Origin: Brevibacterium pigmentatum
Lineage (GTDB): Bacteria; Actinomycetota; Actinomycetes; Actinomycetales; Brevibacteriaceae
Direction of reading: 5' to 3'
Length of the DNA: 64,000 nt
Assembly (NCBI RefSeq): GCF_011617465.1
Contig: NZ_CP050153.1
Span: 62,001-126,000 of the forward strand
Shown piece by piece: positions 8,383 to 16,709 of this stretch (its first letter is position 1; each line of letters starts with the position of its first letter). The notes under the pieces were generated by a model. That model had not been told where the DNA came from. It did not search any database and saw only the letters and a list, made by a program, of their open reading frames with translations. A program made the translations under genes and the position numbers.

Positions 8383-10704
8383 GTGAGACCGATGAAGGAT
8401 CCTCAGGATCCAGGCGACAGCGGTCTCGAGCCTGCCTCGAATGAATCCGTTTCGGGTTCCCCCGCGTCTTCAACGGAACCCGCTTCCACGCCGCAGGTGT
8501 CTCTGATCGGCCCCGACTCGCCCCGTCGTCTCGACGTCGATCCTGATTCGCCTATGGCCGTTGTCGTCAGCCTGGCTCACTTGAGCACGGGCGTTCGTCT
8601 CGCCGAGTTCCAGGCCGTCGCCGGTCTGTTTCTGTCCGATGCGATCGAGAAGCTCCGCTACGCCGCGGGTGACAAGATCTACTACCACGCCACGTTCACC
8701 CAGACGGCCAATCGTTTCCTCACGGCACGCGACGGCCTGCTCCCCGAAAAGGACGATTTCGTGGATCCCTGGGAGTGCACTGGCTTCGTTTTCGATGACA
8801 GCGCCCTCGATGAATCTGACGACGCCGACCCAATCGCTGACGATTCCGCTGAAGCGGGAGCCGAAACAGACGACGCCGATGCCGCAGCTGTCCCTTCGGC
8901 ATCAGCTGAGGTTGTTGCCGACGAAGACGGCAATGATGTTGCCGAAACTGGCGGTGCTGCTGACACGAGCACCGATGGCGGCGCCGACGATGACACCAGT
9001 GCTGATGCAAGTGCGGACTCCGGCGCCGCGGATAGCGCCGCTGAGCAGTCGCCGGCTCCGACGGTGAGATCGCTTCCGAATTTCCCCAAGTTCGGGCTGC
9101 ACAAGTCCTTCAACAGCTGGGTCCATGACCTTGCCACGCGTGAAGAGATCGCCGAACTGACCACGGTCCTCGGCTCGACGAGCGACGGCGCCTACAGCGA
9201 GATCGCGAACGCCGTCACGCTGTCATTCGGACTGCCGAAGTTCCTGCAGCGCTGCCTCGCCGGTGAGTTCACGCTCGAACATGTGCTTGCCGCGACCCGG
9301 GCCATCAAAGACGTCGCCTTCGAGTACCTGCCTCGCCTCGATTCCTACCTGGGTGACCGCCGTGCTGATATCACGCTCGAGACCTTCAGGAAGTCGCTCA
9401 ATCTCAAGATTGCGGCGCTCGTGCCCGTCGATGACCGGGCCGAACTGGCAGCCAAGCGCCGCCGGGTCGACATCATGACCTATCCCGATGGCACCGCCTC
9501 GGTGACTCTGTCCGGACCCGCCGTGGAACTCAACGCCTTCTACCTGCGCATCGAGGCTTTTGCACGAGCGATCCGCAACGGCAACATCTCGGCGCTCACC
9601 GACGAGAACACCGCTGGCTTCGAGGTTGCCGATCAGAACAGCATCGCCGCCCTCATGTTTGATATCGCCACGCGGGCAACACCTCAGATGGCCATTGCCG
9701 TGACGACGCACGACACGTCGACCGGTGAGACGACAACCAAGGAAATCGCCCTCGAAGCTGCAGACGACCCGACAGTTCCGATCACTGCGGCCGAGGTCGA
9801 TCGCACCGCGCAGGCTGCGCAGCGTGAAGCCGAAGCGGCCGCCGGCACCGGCCTCGACGTGAAGACCACCATCAAGCTCGTCATGCCCACCCACGGACAG
9901 TGGGTGCGAGAACAGGCGAAGATGATGGTGACGGTTCCGTATCTCACTGCGGTGGGAAAGTCGGAGCTGCCGGGAACGTTCTCAGACGGCACTCCGGTGC
10001 CGCCGGATGCAGCTCGGGCCCTCGCGGGTGAGTGCCCCACTTGGCACCGGATACTCACTGATCCCGCTACCGGGACACCGATCGATGCTCGTTCACGCAG
10101 CTACTACATTCCAGCAGACGTGCGTGCGCCCTTGACCGGAAAATGGCAGTCCTGCACTGCTCCGGGGTGCAACCGACGGGCAGAGACCTCGGAAGTTGAC
10201 CACATCATCCCCTTCGACCACGCAGATCCGGCCCGGGGCGGTCAGACGACGTTCGAGAATCTCCACCCACTGTGCAAACCCGACCACCAGGCAAAGACCG
10301 ACCGCAAGTTCTCGATCCGAATGACCGAGGACGGGACGGTGGAGTATTCCTTCACCCGTGGGGTTGTCGCACGAATGTATCCGCCGGACAATCCGATCAA
10401 CTCCGAGCACGCTCGGCAGGTGGAGAACTATGCCCAACTGCCGAATCTGCTTGGCGAGCGGATCGCCGACGACGTTGAGCGGAGCTCCGACGACGTTGAA
10501 GTGACTTCCGACGACGCTTTCGGCTGCTTTGCGGTCGATGACTCGTGCCGGCCCGAGAGTGACGGGCAGCTGAACCCGGCTGGTCATCGTGAGGTCGCAG
10601 ATCCATCACCCAGTCCCGAACGAGGGGACCAGTGTGCCCCGACGGACAGCCGGAAGCCGCCGTGGAACGACTATTGGGACTCCGGAGACCCGCCCCCGTT
10701 CTGA
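8383..10704 (+). CDS. DUF222/13E12-repeat HNH endonuclease-like protein
   Basis: A 773-residue protein of the 13E12 family, common in multiple copies in actinobacteria and related to the REP13E12 sequences of mycobacteria. After a ~90-residue start comes an acidic, Ala/Asp-rich linker (about residues 140-225), then the DUF222 helical domain, and near the C-terminus an HNH nuclease motif: two cysteines in CTAPGCNRR, EVDHIIPFDH, and ENLHPLCKPDHQAK with the last zinc cysteine. These residues look intact, so metal-dependent DNA nicking or cutting is plausible but unproven. Start is GTG 8383 or ATG 8392, both downstream of GAAAGG. The acidic tail contains a repeated SSDDVE-type unit. The stop codon falls inside the first unit of a tandem repeat. 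Confidence 0.85.
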   Translation: MRPMKDPQDPGDSGLEPASNESVSGSPASSTEPASTPQVSLIGPDSPRRLDVDPDSPMAVVVSLAHLSTGVRLAEFQAVAGLFLSDAIEKLRYAAGDKIYYHATFTQTANRFLTARDGLLPEKDDFVDPWECTGFVFDDSALDESDDADPIADDSAEAGAETDDADAAAVPSASAEVVADEDGNDVAETGGAADTSTDGGADDDTSADASADSGAADSAAEQSPAPTVRSLPNFPKFGLHKSFNSWVHDLATREEIAELTTVLGSTSDGAYSEIANAVTLSFGLPKFLQRCLAGEFTLEHVLAATRAIKDVAFEYLPRLDSYLGDRRADITLETFRKSLNLKIAALVPVDDRAELAAKRRRVDIMTYPDGTASVTLSGPAVELNAFYLRIEAFARAIRNGNISALTDENTAGFEVADQNSIAALMFDIATRATPQMAIAVTTHDTSTGETTTKEIALEAADDPTVPITAAEVDRTAQAAQREAEAAAGTGLDVKTTIKLVMPTHGQWVREQAKMMVTVPYLTAVGKSELPGTFSDGTPVPPDAARALAGECPTWHRILTDPATGTPIDARSRSYYIPADVRAPLTGKWQSCTAPGCNRRAETSEVDHIIPFDHADPARGGQTTFENLHPLCKPDHQAKTDRKFSIRMTEDGTVEYSFTRGVVARMYPPDNPINSEHARQVENYAQLPNLLGERIADDVERSSDDVEVTSDDAFGCFAVDDSCRPESDGQLNPAGHREVADPSPSPERGDQCAPTDSRKPPWNDYWDSGDPPPF

Positions 10705-10812
10705 CGGCGGGCCTGATCTGACACTGGGCCCGATCTGACGGCGCCCCCGTTCTGAACGCGGGCTCGATCTGACAGCGGGTCCGACCTGACGACCCGGCCC
10801 GACCTGACGGCA
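10691..10812. repeat. 51-bp degenerate tandem repeat at the HNH gene end
   Basis: Unit A (10691-10741) and unit B (10742-10792) match at about 42 of 51 positions by eye, and a partial third unit follows to about 10812. Each unit is itself built of ~17-bp modules ending in CTGAC. The HNH stop codon (10702-10704) is part of the first CTGAC. The repeat therefore begins in coding sequence and extends into the intergenic space. Confidence 0.75.
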
Positions 10813-10828
10813 ACTCTGAAACACACGA

Positions 10829-10867
10829 GGCCCCGGACGCGCGCCTCCGCAGGCGGCGGCCGGGGCC
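10829..10867. terminator. Bidirectional terminator between convergent genes
   Basis: GGCCCCGG (10829-10836) pairs with CCGGGGCC (10860-10867), and a smaller stem CGCCT/AGGCG lies inside the loop. It separates the HNH gene from the convergent nucleobase permease gene. Confidence 0.7.
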
Positions 10868-10904
10868 CAAGCGGTGTAACCGAGCCTAATTGGCGTATCC
10901 GGTT

Positions 10905-12515
10905 TTAGGTCCCGTCCTCGGCGATGAGGCGGCGGACGTCTTCCTGGGTGCGCACCTCACCCTTCTGGGCGGCGTCGACGACCTTCTCATGCTGCTCCTC
11001 GGTGACGACGGGAACTTCTTCACCGTTGCAATCGACGATCTTGCCGTCCTTGACGGTATCGCCTTCATAGAGGATGGCTTCGTTGTCGATGAGGCGCTGC
11101 AGCTCTTCCTTGCGGATGACCCGTCCGGTGCCGGCCACGAAGACCGATCGGTCGGAGCGATCCTTCGTCTTCACACCGATGTGGTTGAAGATGAGGTTGA
11201 GCAGCACGGCCATGAGAGTGGCCGAGGAGATGCCCGAGTGCAGGATGATGCCGACCCAATCCGGGAAGGCGTTGTAGAAGTCGGGCTCGACGACCGGGAT
11301 GATGCCGAAAGCCAGCGAGACCGCCACGATGATCATATTGAGGTTACCCTCGTACTCGACCTTCGACAGCGTGCGGATGCCCGACGCGGCGACCGTGCCG
11401 AACAGGACGATGCCCGCGCCGCCGAGAACCGGAGTCGGCACTGCGGCAATCAACCCGCCCATCACCGGCAGCAGACCGAGCACCACGAGGATCGCACCGC
11501 CGGCAGTGACGACGAAGCGCGACTTCACTCCCGTGATAGCGACCAGACCGACGTTCTGCGCAAAAGCCGACTGCGTGAAGGAGTTGAAGATCGGCGAGAC
11601 CGCCGAGGACAGCATGTCAGCGCGCAGACCCGAAGCGATGCGCTTGGAGTCGACCTTCGTATCGACGATCTCTCCGACGGCGATGATGTCCGCAGTCGTC
11701 TCGGCGAAGGTGACGATGATGACGATGAACATCGAGATGATCGCCGCGGCCGAGAATGTCGGCATACCGAAGGCGAACGGCTCGGGGAACGCGAAGATGC
11801 CGCGATCGAGTACATGGGAGAAATCGGCCCAGCCGAAGATGAGGCAGCCGATGGTGCCGATGATGATGGCCAGCAGAATCGACAGCTGGGAGATCATCGC
11901 GACGGGAATCCGGCTGAGGATGAGCACGATCGCCAGGGTGACCACGGCGATGAGGATATTGCGCGCGCTGCCATAGTCGGCGGCCTCGGCGTCCCCGCCC
12001 ATGGCCCAGCCTGCGGCCACGGGCATGAGTGACAGACCGATCGTGGTGATGACCGTTCCGGTGACCACCGGCGGGAAGAACTTCACGATGAGTGCGAACC
12101 CCGGAGCGACGATCAGACCGATCACCGAGGCGACCAGCACCGATCCGAAGACCGCAGGCAGACCGTCGCCGCCGGCCAGAATGGACGTCATTGTGGCGAC
12201 ACCGGCGAACGAGACGCCCTGGACCAGCGGCAGCTGCGAGCCGAAGAACGGCACACCGACCGACTGCAGAATCGTTGCGAGACCACCGACGAACAGACAG
12301 GAGGCGATGAGGAGGCTGATGCCGTTGCCGTCGAGACCGGCGGCATTGCCGATGATGAGGGGAACGGCGATGATTCCGCCGTACATGGTGAGTACGTGTT
12401 GCAGACCGTAGGCGAACGAGCTGCCGACGGAAAGCCGTTCGTCCTCCGGACGGGCCGGCTTGCTCGCGGCCGCGGACTTGCGGTCGTTGCTGGGTGACTG
12501 ATGGGATACCGACAT
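10905..12515 (-). CDS. NCS2 nucleobase:cation symporter (purine/urate permease)
   Basis: A 536-residue transporter with about 12-14 membrane helices. The NAT/NCS2 signature is seen as QSAFAQNVGLVAITGVKSR, and an ETTADIIAVGE segment lies in the preceding substrate-binding helix. The Q-N-x-G form of the motif favours purines such as xanthine, urate or guanine over uracil. The divergent neighbour at 12965 is a guanine/8-oxoguanine-type deaminase, so import and deamination of a purine are probably linked. A ~70-residue charged cytoplasmic tail (EEVPVVTEEQHEKVVDAAQ...) follows the last helix. The intergenic region contains a palindrome likely to control both genes. Confidence 0.88.
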   Translation of the reverse strand: MSVSHQSPSNDRKSAAASKPARPEDERLSVGSSFAYGLQHVLTMYGGIIAVPLIIGNAAGLDGNGISLLIASCLFVGGLATILQSVGVPFFGSQLPLVQGVSFAGVATMTSILAGGDGLPAVFGSVLVASVIGLIVAPGFALIVKFFPPVVTGTVITTIGLSLMPVAAGWAMGGDAEAADYGSARNILIAVVTLAIVLILSRIPVAMISQLSILLAIIIGTIGCLIFGWADFSHVLDRGIFAFPEPFAFGMPTFSAAAIISMFIVIIVTFAETTADIIAVGEIVDTKVDSKRIASGLRADMLSSAVSPIFNSFTQSAFAQNVGLVAITGVKSRFVVTAGGAILVVLGLLPVMGGLIAAVPTPVLGGAGIVLFGTVAASGIRTLSKVEYEGNLNMIIVAVSLAFGIIPVVEPDFYNAFPDWVGIILHSGISSATLMAVLLNLIFNHIGVKTKDRSDRSVFVAGTGRVIRKEELQRLIDNEAILYEGDTVKDGKIVDCNGEEVPVVTEEQHEKVVDAAQKGEVRTQEDVRRLIAEDGT

Positions 12516-12638
12516 CTATCTCTCCATTGAGTGCGTCCTCGGGCGAAGACCTCACGGTGACTGACCGACCTCAGTGGCCGGTGTAGCGTGCGAGCGGGCA
12601 TCAGATCGACCGAGGGATCGGTTGCATAATTCCGTTAT

Positions 12639-12661
12639 GCGAAAGGAAATTTCCTTATCGC
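12639..12661. promoter_or_regulatory. Palindromic operator in the purine gene divergence
   Basis: The 14-bp palindrome AAGGAAATTTCCTT (12643-12656) is flanked by GCGA and TCGC arms (12639-12642 and 12658-12661), with a nearby GCATAA/TTATGC inverted repeat at 12624-12639. The ~450-bp gap between the permease (12515) and deaminase (12965) is AT-richer around this site and has no gene. A regulator gene is not adjacent. Confidence 0.55.
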
Positions 12662-12964
12662 AAAACTCTAAAGGAATACCATTTGCGCCGCAAGCCATTT
12701 TAGTGACCCGCCGCACATGTTAGAGTTCACGGCAGTCGTGTACCCATCCCTCGACAATCTACTGATCGTTCGCTCAGTTCGATGGTTGTGCATCATCGTA
12801 CCGTCTCGCCGACCAGTGGGTACAGTCGGGGATCCCGGATGGGATACCGACCGGCGGAGCAGCAGACGCCGGAAAACCTGAGCTGGTGGCGTCGGCCCCA
12901 GTTCTGTCGCCACTGACCAATAGTGCGCGCTCGTCGCGCACGGTTCAAGAGGAAAGGCGACACG

Positions 12965-14545
12965 ATGACCGACATCAACAAAACCGGCACACCGTCAGCA
13001 GGAAGTTTCTCGGCTCCAGGGAGCTTCTCGGCACCGGGAAGCTCCCTGACTACGGGAGACCGCGCATCGAGGAACTCCCAACTGTCAGGGAACTCCCCGC
13101 GGCCGGGGGACCCTCCGGCGTCCGCGAACTCATCGACAGCGCGACTGTGGCTGCGCGATCCGCTGGCAGTCCACCTCGGTGTCGGTGTCGATCCGAACCG
13201 GGCGGCGCGGGGAATCGTCATCGATCGGACAACAGGGACCATCGTCGAACTCGTCCCGGCCGGTGGTGAACCCACCTCCTGCGGAGCCGAAGGGACCGCG
13301 GCCTCCGGGGAGAATCTCGAAGTCATCGACGCCTCAGCGCATGTCATCACGCCCGGGCTGATCAATACGCATCATCACTTCTACCAGACGCTGACCCGTG
13401 CATGGGCGCCCGTCGCCGACCTGCCCCTGTTCGGGTGGCTGCAGAACCTCTACCCGGTCTGGGCCAGGCTGACCCCGCGGGCGCTCGAACTCGCCACGAC
13501 CGTGGCGATGGCCGAACTCCTCGAATCCGGATGCACGACCGCCGCCGACCACCACTATCTGTTCCCCACCGGCATGGACGAGGCCATCGACATCCAGGTC
13601 GACGTCGTCCGGAGACTCGGCATGCGCGCCATGCTCACCCACGGGTCGATGTCCCTGGGCGAGGACGACGGCGGACTGCCCCCGCAGCAGACCGTCCAGG
13701 ACTCGGCAGTCATCCTCGACGATTCCCGTCGCCTCGTCGAGACCTACCATCAGCGAGGGCCCGGCGCTCAGATCCAGATCGGCTTCGCCCCGTGCTCCCC
13801 GTTCTCCGTGACCACCGAGCTCATGCGCGAGTCCGCCGCGCTCGCCGCGGAACTCGATGTCCGTCTCCACACCCACCTGGCCGAGACCATCGACGAAGAG
13901 GACTTCTGCCGTGAGACCTTCGGCCTGCGCACCGTCGACTATCTCGAGTCCGTCGGCTGGCTGGGGGAGCGGACCTGGTTGGCGCACGGTGTGCACTTCG
14001 ACGATTCGGAGATCGGCCGCCTCGGCGCCGCCGGGGTCTCCGTCGCCCACTGCCCGACCTCGAACATGCGGCTGGCCTCGGGCATCGCCCGCGCCGTCGA
14101 ACTCGAGGACGCCGGTGTCAACGTCGGACTCGGCGTCGACGGATCCGCGTCGAATGACGCCTCGAACCTCATCCGCGAGGTCCGGCAGGCCCTCTACATC
14201 CAACGTCTGCGCTACGGCGCCGAGGTGGTCACCTGCGACCGCGCCCTCGACTGGGCGACCAAGGGATCGGCGGCGGCACTCGGCCGCGACGATCTCGGCA
14301 CCATCGAGGTCGGAAAGCAGGCCGACCTCGCGATGTTCCGCCTCGACGGCCTCGCATTCTCCGGATCGCACGACCCGATCCCCGCGCTCGTCCTCTGCGG
14401 TGCGGAGAAGGCCGACCGGGTGATGGTCGGCGGTCAGTGGCGGGTCGTCGACGGCCACGCCATCGGCGCGGACGGATACGAAATCGACAAGGAAGCGCTC
14501 ATCGCCGCACATCAGGAGGAGGCGCGCCGCCTCGTGGCGGGATGA
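12965..14545 (+). CDS. 8-oxoguanine/guanine-type deaminase (amidohydrolase)
   Basis: A 526-residue metal-dependent amidohydrolase that should deaminate a purine such as 8-oxoguanine or guanine. Metal-binding and active-site motifs are in order: TPGLINTHHHFYQTLTRA, LHTHLAETIDEE, WLAHGVHFDD, HCPTSNMRLASGIA and LGVDGSASNDASNL. These match the 8-oxoguanine deaminase/hydroxydechloroatrazine hydrolase branch. The ATG at 12965 is preceded by AGGAAAGG. Residues ~10-55 are a repetitive Ser/Pro/Gly-rich stretch (SFSAPGSFSAPGSS...) not expected in the family, and a second short loop (GGEPTSCGAEGTAASGE) interrupts the N-terminal beta sandwich. It is divergent from the purine permease. Confidence 0.87.
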   Translation: MTDINKTGTPSAGSFSAPGSFSAPGSSLTTGDRASRNSQLSGNSPRPGDPPASANSSTARLWLRDPLAVHLGVGVDPNRAARGIVIDRTTGTIVELVPAGGEPTSCGAEGTAASGENLEVIDASAHVITPGLINTHHHFYQTLTRAWAPVADLPLFGWLQNLYPVWARLTPRALELATTVAMAELLESGCTTAADHHYLFPTGMDEAIDIQVDVVRRLGMRAMLTHGSMSLGEDDGGLPPQQTVQDSAVILDDSRRLVETYHQRGPGAQIQIGFAPCSPFSVTTELMRESAALAAELDVRLHTHLAETIDEEDFCRETFGLRTVDYLESVGWLGERTWLAHGVHFDDSEIGRLGAAGVSVAHCPTSNMRLASGIARAVELEDAGVNVGLGVDGSASNDASNLIREVRQALYIQRLRYGAEVVTCDRALDWATKGSAAALGRDDLGTIEVGKQADLAMFRLDGLAFSGSHDPIPALVLCGAEKADRVMVGGQWRVVDGHAIGADGYEIDKEALIAAHQEEARRLVAG

Positions 14546-14584
14546 GGGCTGGGGCGGCGGTCGCCTCGGCGAACCTGATTTGAG

Positions 14585-14621
14585 GGCCGGTCGGGCCTTG
14601 GGCACAGATGGGCGACCGGCC
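14585..14621. terminator. Bidirectional terminator
   Basis: GGCCGGTCG (14585-14593) pairs perfectly with CGACCGGCC (14613-14621) between the convergent deaminase and membrane-protein genes. Confidence 0.7.
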
Positions 14622-14623
14622 GC

Positions 14624-15109
14624 TCAGTCCTCGGGCTTGCGGAACACCTCGCGCAGGTGGTCGCCGGTCAGGAAGTCGCCGACGCCGATCATGACCAGGC
14701 TGAACACGATCTGCTCGGTGATCATCCAGACCGGGTAGAGGCCGGGGATCGCGGCCATGACGAGGGTGATGACGGGGAAGATCTGCGTGAACAGGCGCAG
14801 ACGCTGGTATCCCCAGTAGAAGCCCTTCGTTGCGCGCCAGAAGAAGTAGAAGAGTGTCACGGTCATGCCGAGGACGACGATCGTGCGCATCCACACGGCG
14901 AATGGCACGGGCTCGCCGGCTCTGGCGATGAGCACTGCGTAGACCACGGCTCCGAAGCCGAGCACGAGTTCGAACACGAGCAGCCAGGTGATCCAAGCGA
15001 AGGCGCGTTTCGTCTTCGGGTGTTCGAGGCCGTCCGAGGGCACGACGATTCCGGCTTTCCTGCCGCCGGCGAGGCGGTCGATCTTCGTGAGCAGGTTCTC
15101 CATGGCCAT
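14624..15109 (-). CDS. Uncharacterised membrane protein
   Basis: A 161-residue protein I do not recognise. After a basic cytoplasmic start (MENLLTKIDRLAGGRKAG) it has about four hydrophobic helices: WITWLLVFELVLGFGAVVYAV-like, VWMRTIVVLGMTVTLFYFF, FPVITLVMAAIPGLYPVWM and ITEQIVFSLVMIGVGDFL. The tail ends with a short charged stretch (REVFRKPED). An internal Met two codons in is an alternative start. It is a single gene between two convergently placed neighbours, so context gives no role. Confidence 0.7.
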   Translation of the reverse strand: MAMENLLTKIDRLAGGRKAGIVVPSDGLEHPKTKRAFAWITWLLVFELVLGFGAVVYAVLIARAGEPVPFAVWMRTIVVLGMTVTLFYFFWRATKGFYWGYQRLRLFTQIFPVITLVMAAIPGLYPVWMITEQIVFSLVMIGVGDFLTGDHLREVFRKPED

Positions 15110-15254
15110 GCCACCAGGCTAGCGGGATTGCCGGCTCCGGAACCGATTTTCCGGGCCTCAGGCGCCTGTGTGATGGAACATCATTCGAAAGTTGGGGATG
15201 GAGTTCAATCCTGTGGGTCAGGAAACCGCGCCCGCGCGCTGATGAAGTGGAAGC

Positions 15255-15707
15255 ATGAAGAAGTTATTCAACGCAGCTTTCACGTACATGATCATCGGCG
15301 TCCTCTCAGGACTGTTCTACCGCGAGTTCACCAAGGCCAACGGCTTCCCGTCCGGTGAGTTCACACAGCTCGGCCTCGTGCACACTCACCTGCTCACGCT
15401 CGGTTTCATCGTCCTCCTCATCGTCCTTGCGCTCGACAAGGTGTTCGGACTCTCCGGCACGAAGCTGTTCTCGTGGTTCTTCTGGCTCTACAACTCAGGC
15501 GTGATCCTCACCGCGTCGATGATGGTCTGGCACGGTTCCCTCACCGTCCTCGGCGAGGAGCCGAATGCCATGATCGCCGGAATCGCCGGCCTCGGGCACA
15601 TCGCCCTGTCCGTCAGCCTCGTCCTGTTCTTCCTCGCCCTGCGCAAGAAGGTCGTGGCCGGCAAGGCCGTCACCGGTGGTGCGGAGGCGACTTCGCTGGC
15701 GCGCTGA
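15255..15707 (+). CDS. DUF2871 membrane protein
   Basis: A 150-residue protein with four predicted membrane helices, beginning with MKKLFNAAFTYMIIGVLSGLFYREFTK. The HTHLLTLGF segment (about residues 43-51) and the NSGVILTASMMVWHG segment carry conserved histidines, in keeping with the DUF2871 family, whose layout hints at haem or metal binding in the membrane. No function has been shown. It is monocistronic and followed by a strong terminator at 15737-15774. Confidence 0.8.
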   Translation: MKKLFNAAFTYMIIGVLSGLFYREFTKANGFPSGEFTQLGLVHTHLLTLGFIVLLIVLALDKVFGLSGTKLFSWFFWLYNSGVILTASMMVWHGSLTVLGEEPNAMIAGIAGLGHIALSVSLVLFFLALRKKVVAGKAVTGGAEATSLAR

Positions 15708-15736
15708 CCGGCACACCTTCGCCGAGGCGCGGCTGG

Positions 15737-15774
15737 GGCCCGCACCCAACGACGTCACCGTCGTGGTGCGGGCC
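15737..15774. terminator. Strong bidirectional terminator
   Basis: GGCCCGCACC (15737-15746) pairs with GGTGCGGGCC (15765-15774), extended by an inner ACGACG/CGTCGT stem and followed by TTCTGC. It lies between the DUF2871 and merR-type genes, which converge. Confidence 0.8.
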
Positions 15775-15806
15775 TTCTGCCGTCTGCTTCGGCTGCGCCG
15801 AGGATG

Positions 15807-16619
15807 TCACACGATGATCGGCTGCTGGAGTTCGACGATCCATCCCGCTTGGACGGAGGTGTCGGAGGCGGCGTTGTCCCCCGTTTCGAGATAGATCTCG
15901 CGGCACGGGCCGGTCAGGGAATATCCCTGACTGATGCACCACTCGGAAAGGTGCTGCCAGCTGGCGCCTATGCGGGTCATCGACCCCTCGTGGATGAGAG
16001 GCGCCGCCGTGCACGACTTCAGCTCTGTGACCTGCAGATCCGCAATCCCCTGGGTTGCTTCCGTGCGATACCCGCAGGTGACCTCGGTTCCGTGTCCGGC
16101 GTCCGAGTAGATGCCGACACCGGCCGAGTGTCGAACGCCCGCCTCAGCCAGACGGTCGGCAACGCTGCCGAACAGAGGTCCGATCTCGGAGGTATCGAAC
16201 GGCGGTTCGCCGAGAACGACCGTCTGTCCGAGGACTCTCTCCGGAGGCAGTTCCTTGATGATGCAGTCTGGATGGCTCATGTCTGTCCCTTCGATGAGTG
16301 CCAGCCGAAATTCGACTTCGGCCAGCTTCGCGGCTGCTGCCGACTGTTCGGCTCGTAGTTGATGACGTCGCAGATTGAGCATGCCGGTCAGCTCGGTCGT
16401 GCTGAGGTCGGCATCAAGAAGTTCGGCGATTTTCCGCAGCGGGATCCCTAGGGCGTTGAGCGCCATGATTCTGTTGAGCCGCGGCAGCTGCGCCACTGTG
16501 TAGCTGCGGTGTCCGGTGAACGGGTCGACCGAATCCGGTGTCAGCAGATCCATCGACTCATAGTGGCGGAGCATGCGCACCGACACTTGCCCCAGCTGCG
16601 CGAATTCACCGATCTTCAT
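15807..16619 (-). CDS. MerR-family regulator with GyrI-like effector domain
   Basis: A 270-residue regulator. The N-terminal MerR domain (MKIGEFAQLGQVSVRMLRHYESMDLL...) covers residues 1-70, followed by a coiled-coil helix (RRHQLRAEQSAAAAKLAEVEFRLALIEG). A C-terminal ligand-binding domain of the GyrI/BmrR type spans roughly residues 115-270. BmrR-like proteins sense hydrophobic cations or other drugs and activate from a promoter with an over-long spacer. Just such a promoter lies upstream (16643-16673), so it probably controls itself. Start ATG 16619 is preceded by GAGGAGAGC. The ligand is unknown. Confidence 0.87.
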   Translation of the reverse strand: MKIGEFAQLGQVSVRMLRHYESMDLLTPDSVDPFTGHRSYTVAQLPRLNRIMALNALGIPLRKIAELLDADLSTTELTGMLNLRRHQLRAEQSAAAAKLAEVEFRLALIEGTDMSHPDCIIKELPPERVLGQTVVLGEPPFDTSEIGPLFGSVADRLAEAGVRHSAGVGIYSDAGHGTEVTCGYRTEATQGIADLQVTELKSCTAAPLIHEGSMTRIGASWQHLSEWCISQGYSLTGPCREIYLETGDNAASDTSVQAGWIVELQQPIIV

Positions 16620-16642
16620 GTGCTCTCCTCGTCGTCATCGAC

Positions 16643-16673
16643 AGTCCACCACCTGACATGGTGTCAGGTTCAA
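16643..16673 (-). promoter_or_regulatory. MerR-type promoter with 19-bp spacer and palindromic operator
   Basis: On the minus strand a -35 TTGAAC (16673-16668) and -10 TGGACT (16648-16643) are separated by 19 bp. The spacer overlaps the perfect 19-bp palindrome ACCTGACATGGTGTCAGGT (16651-16669). An over-long spacer occupied by a palindrome is the standard architecture activated by MerR proteins. Confidence 0.78.
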
Positions 16674-16709
16674 GGACAGCTCTCCGACTCATGGAATTCC
16701 GCCCGTTGG

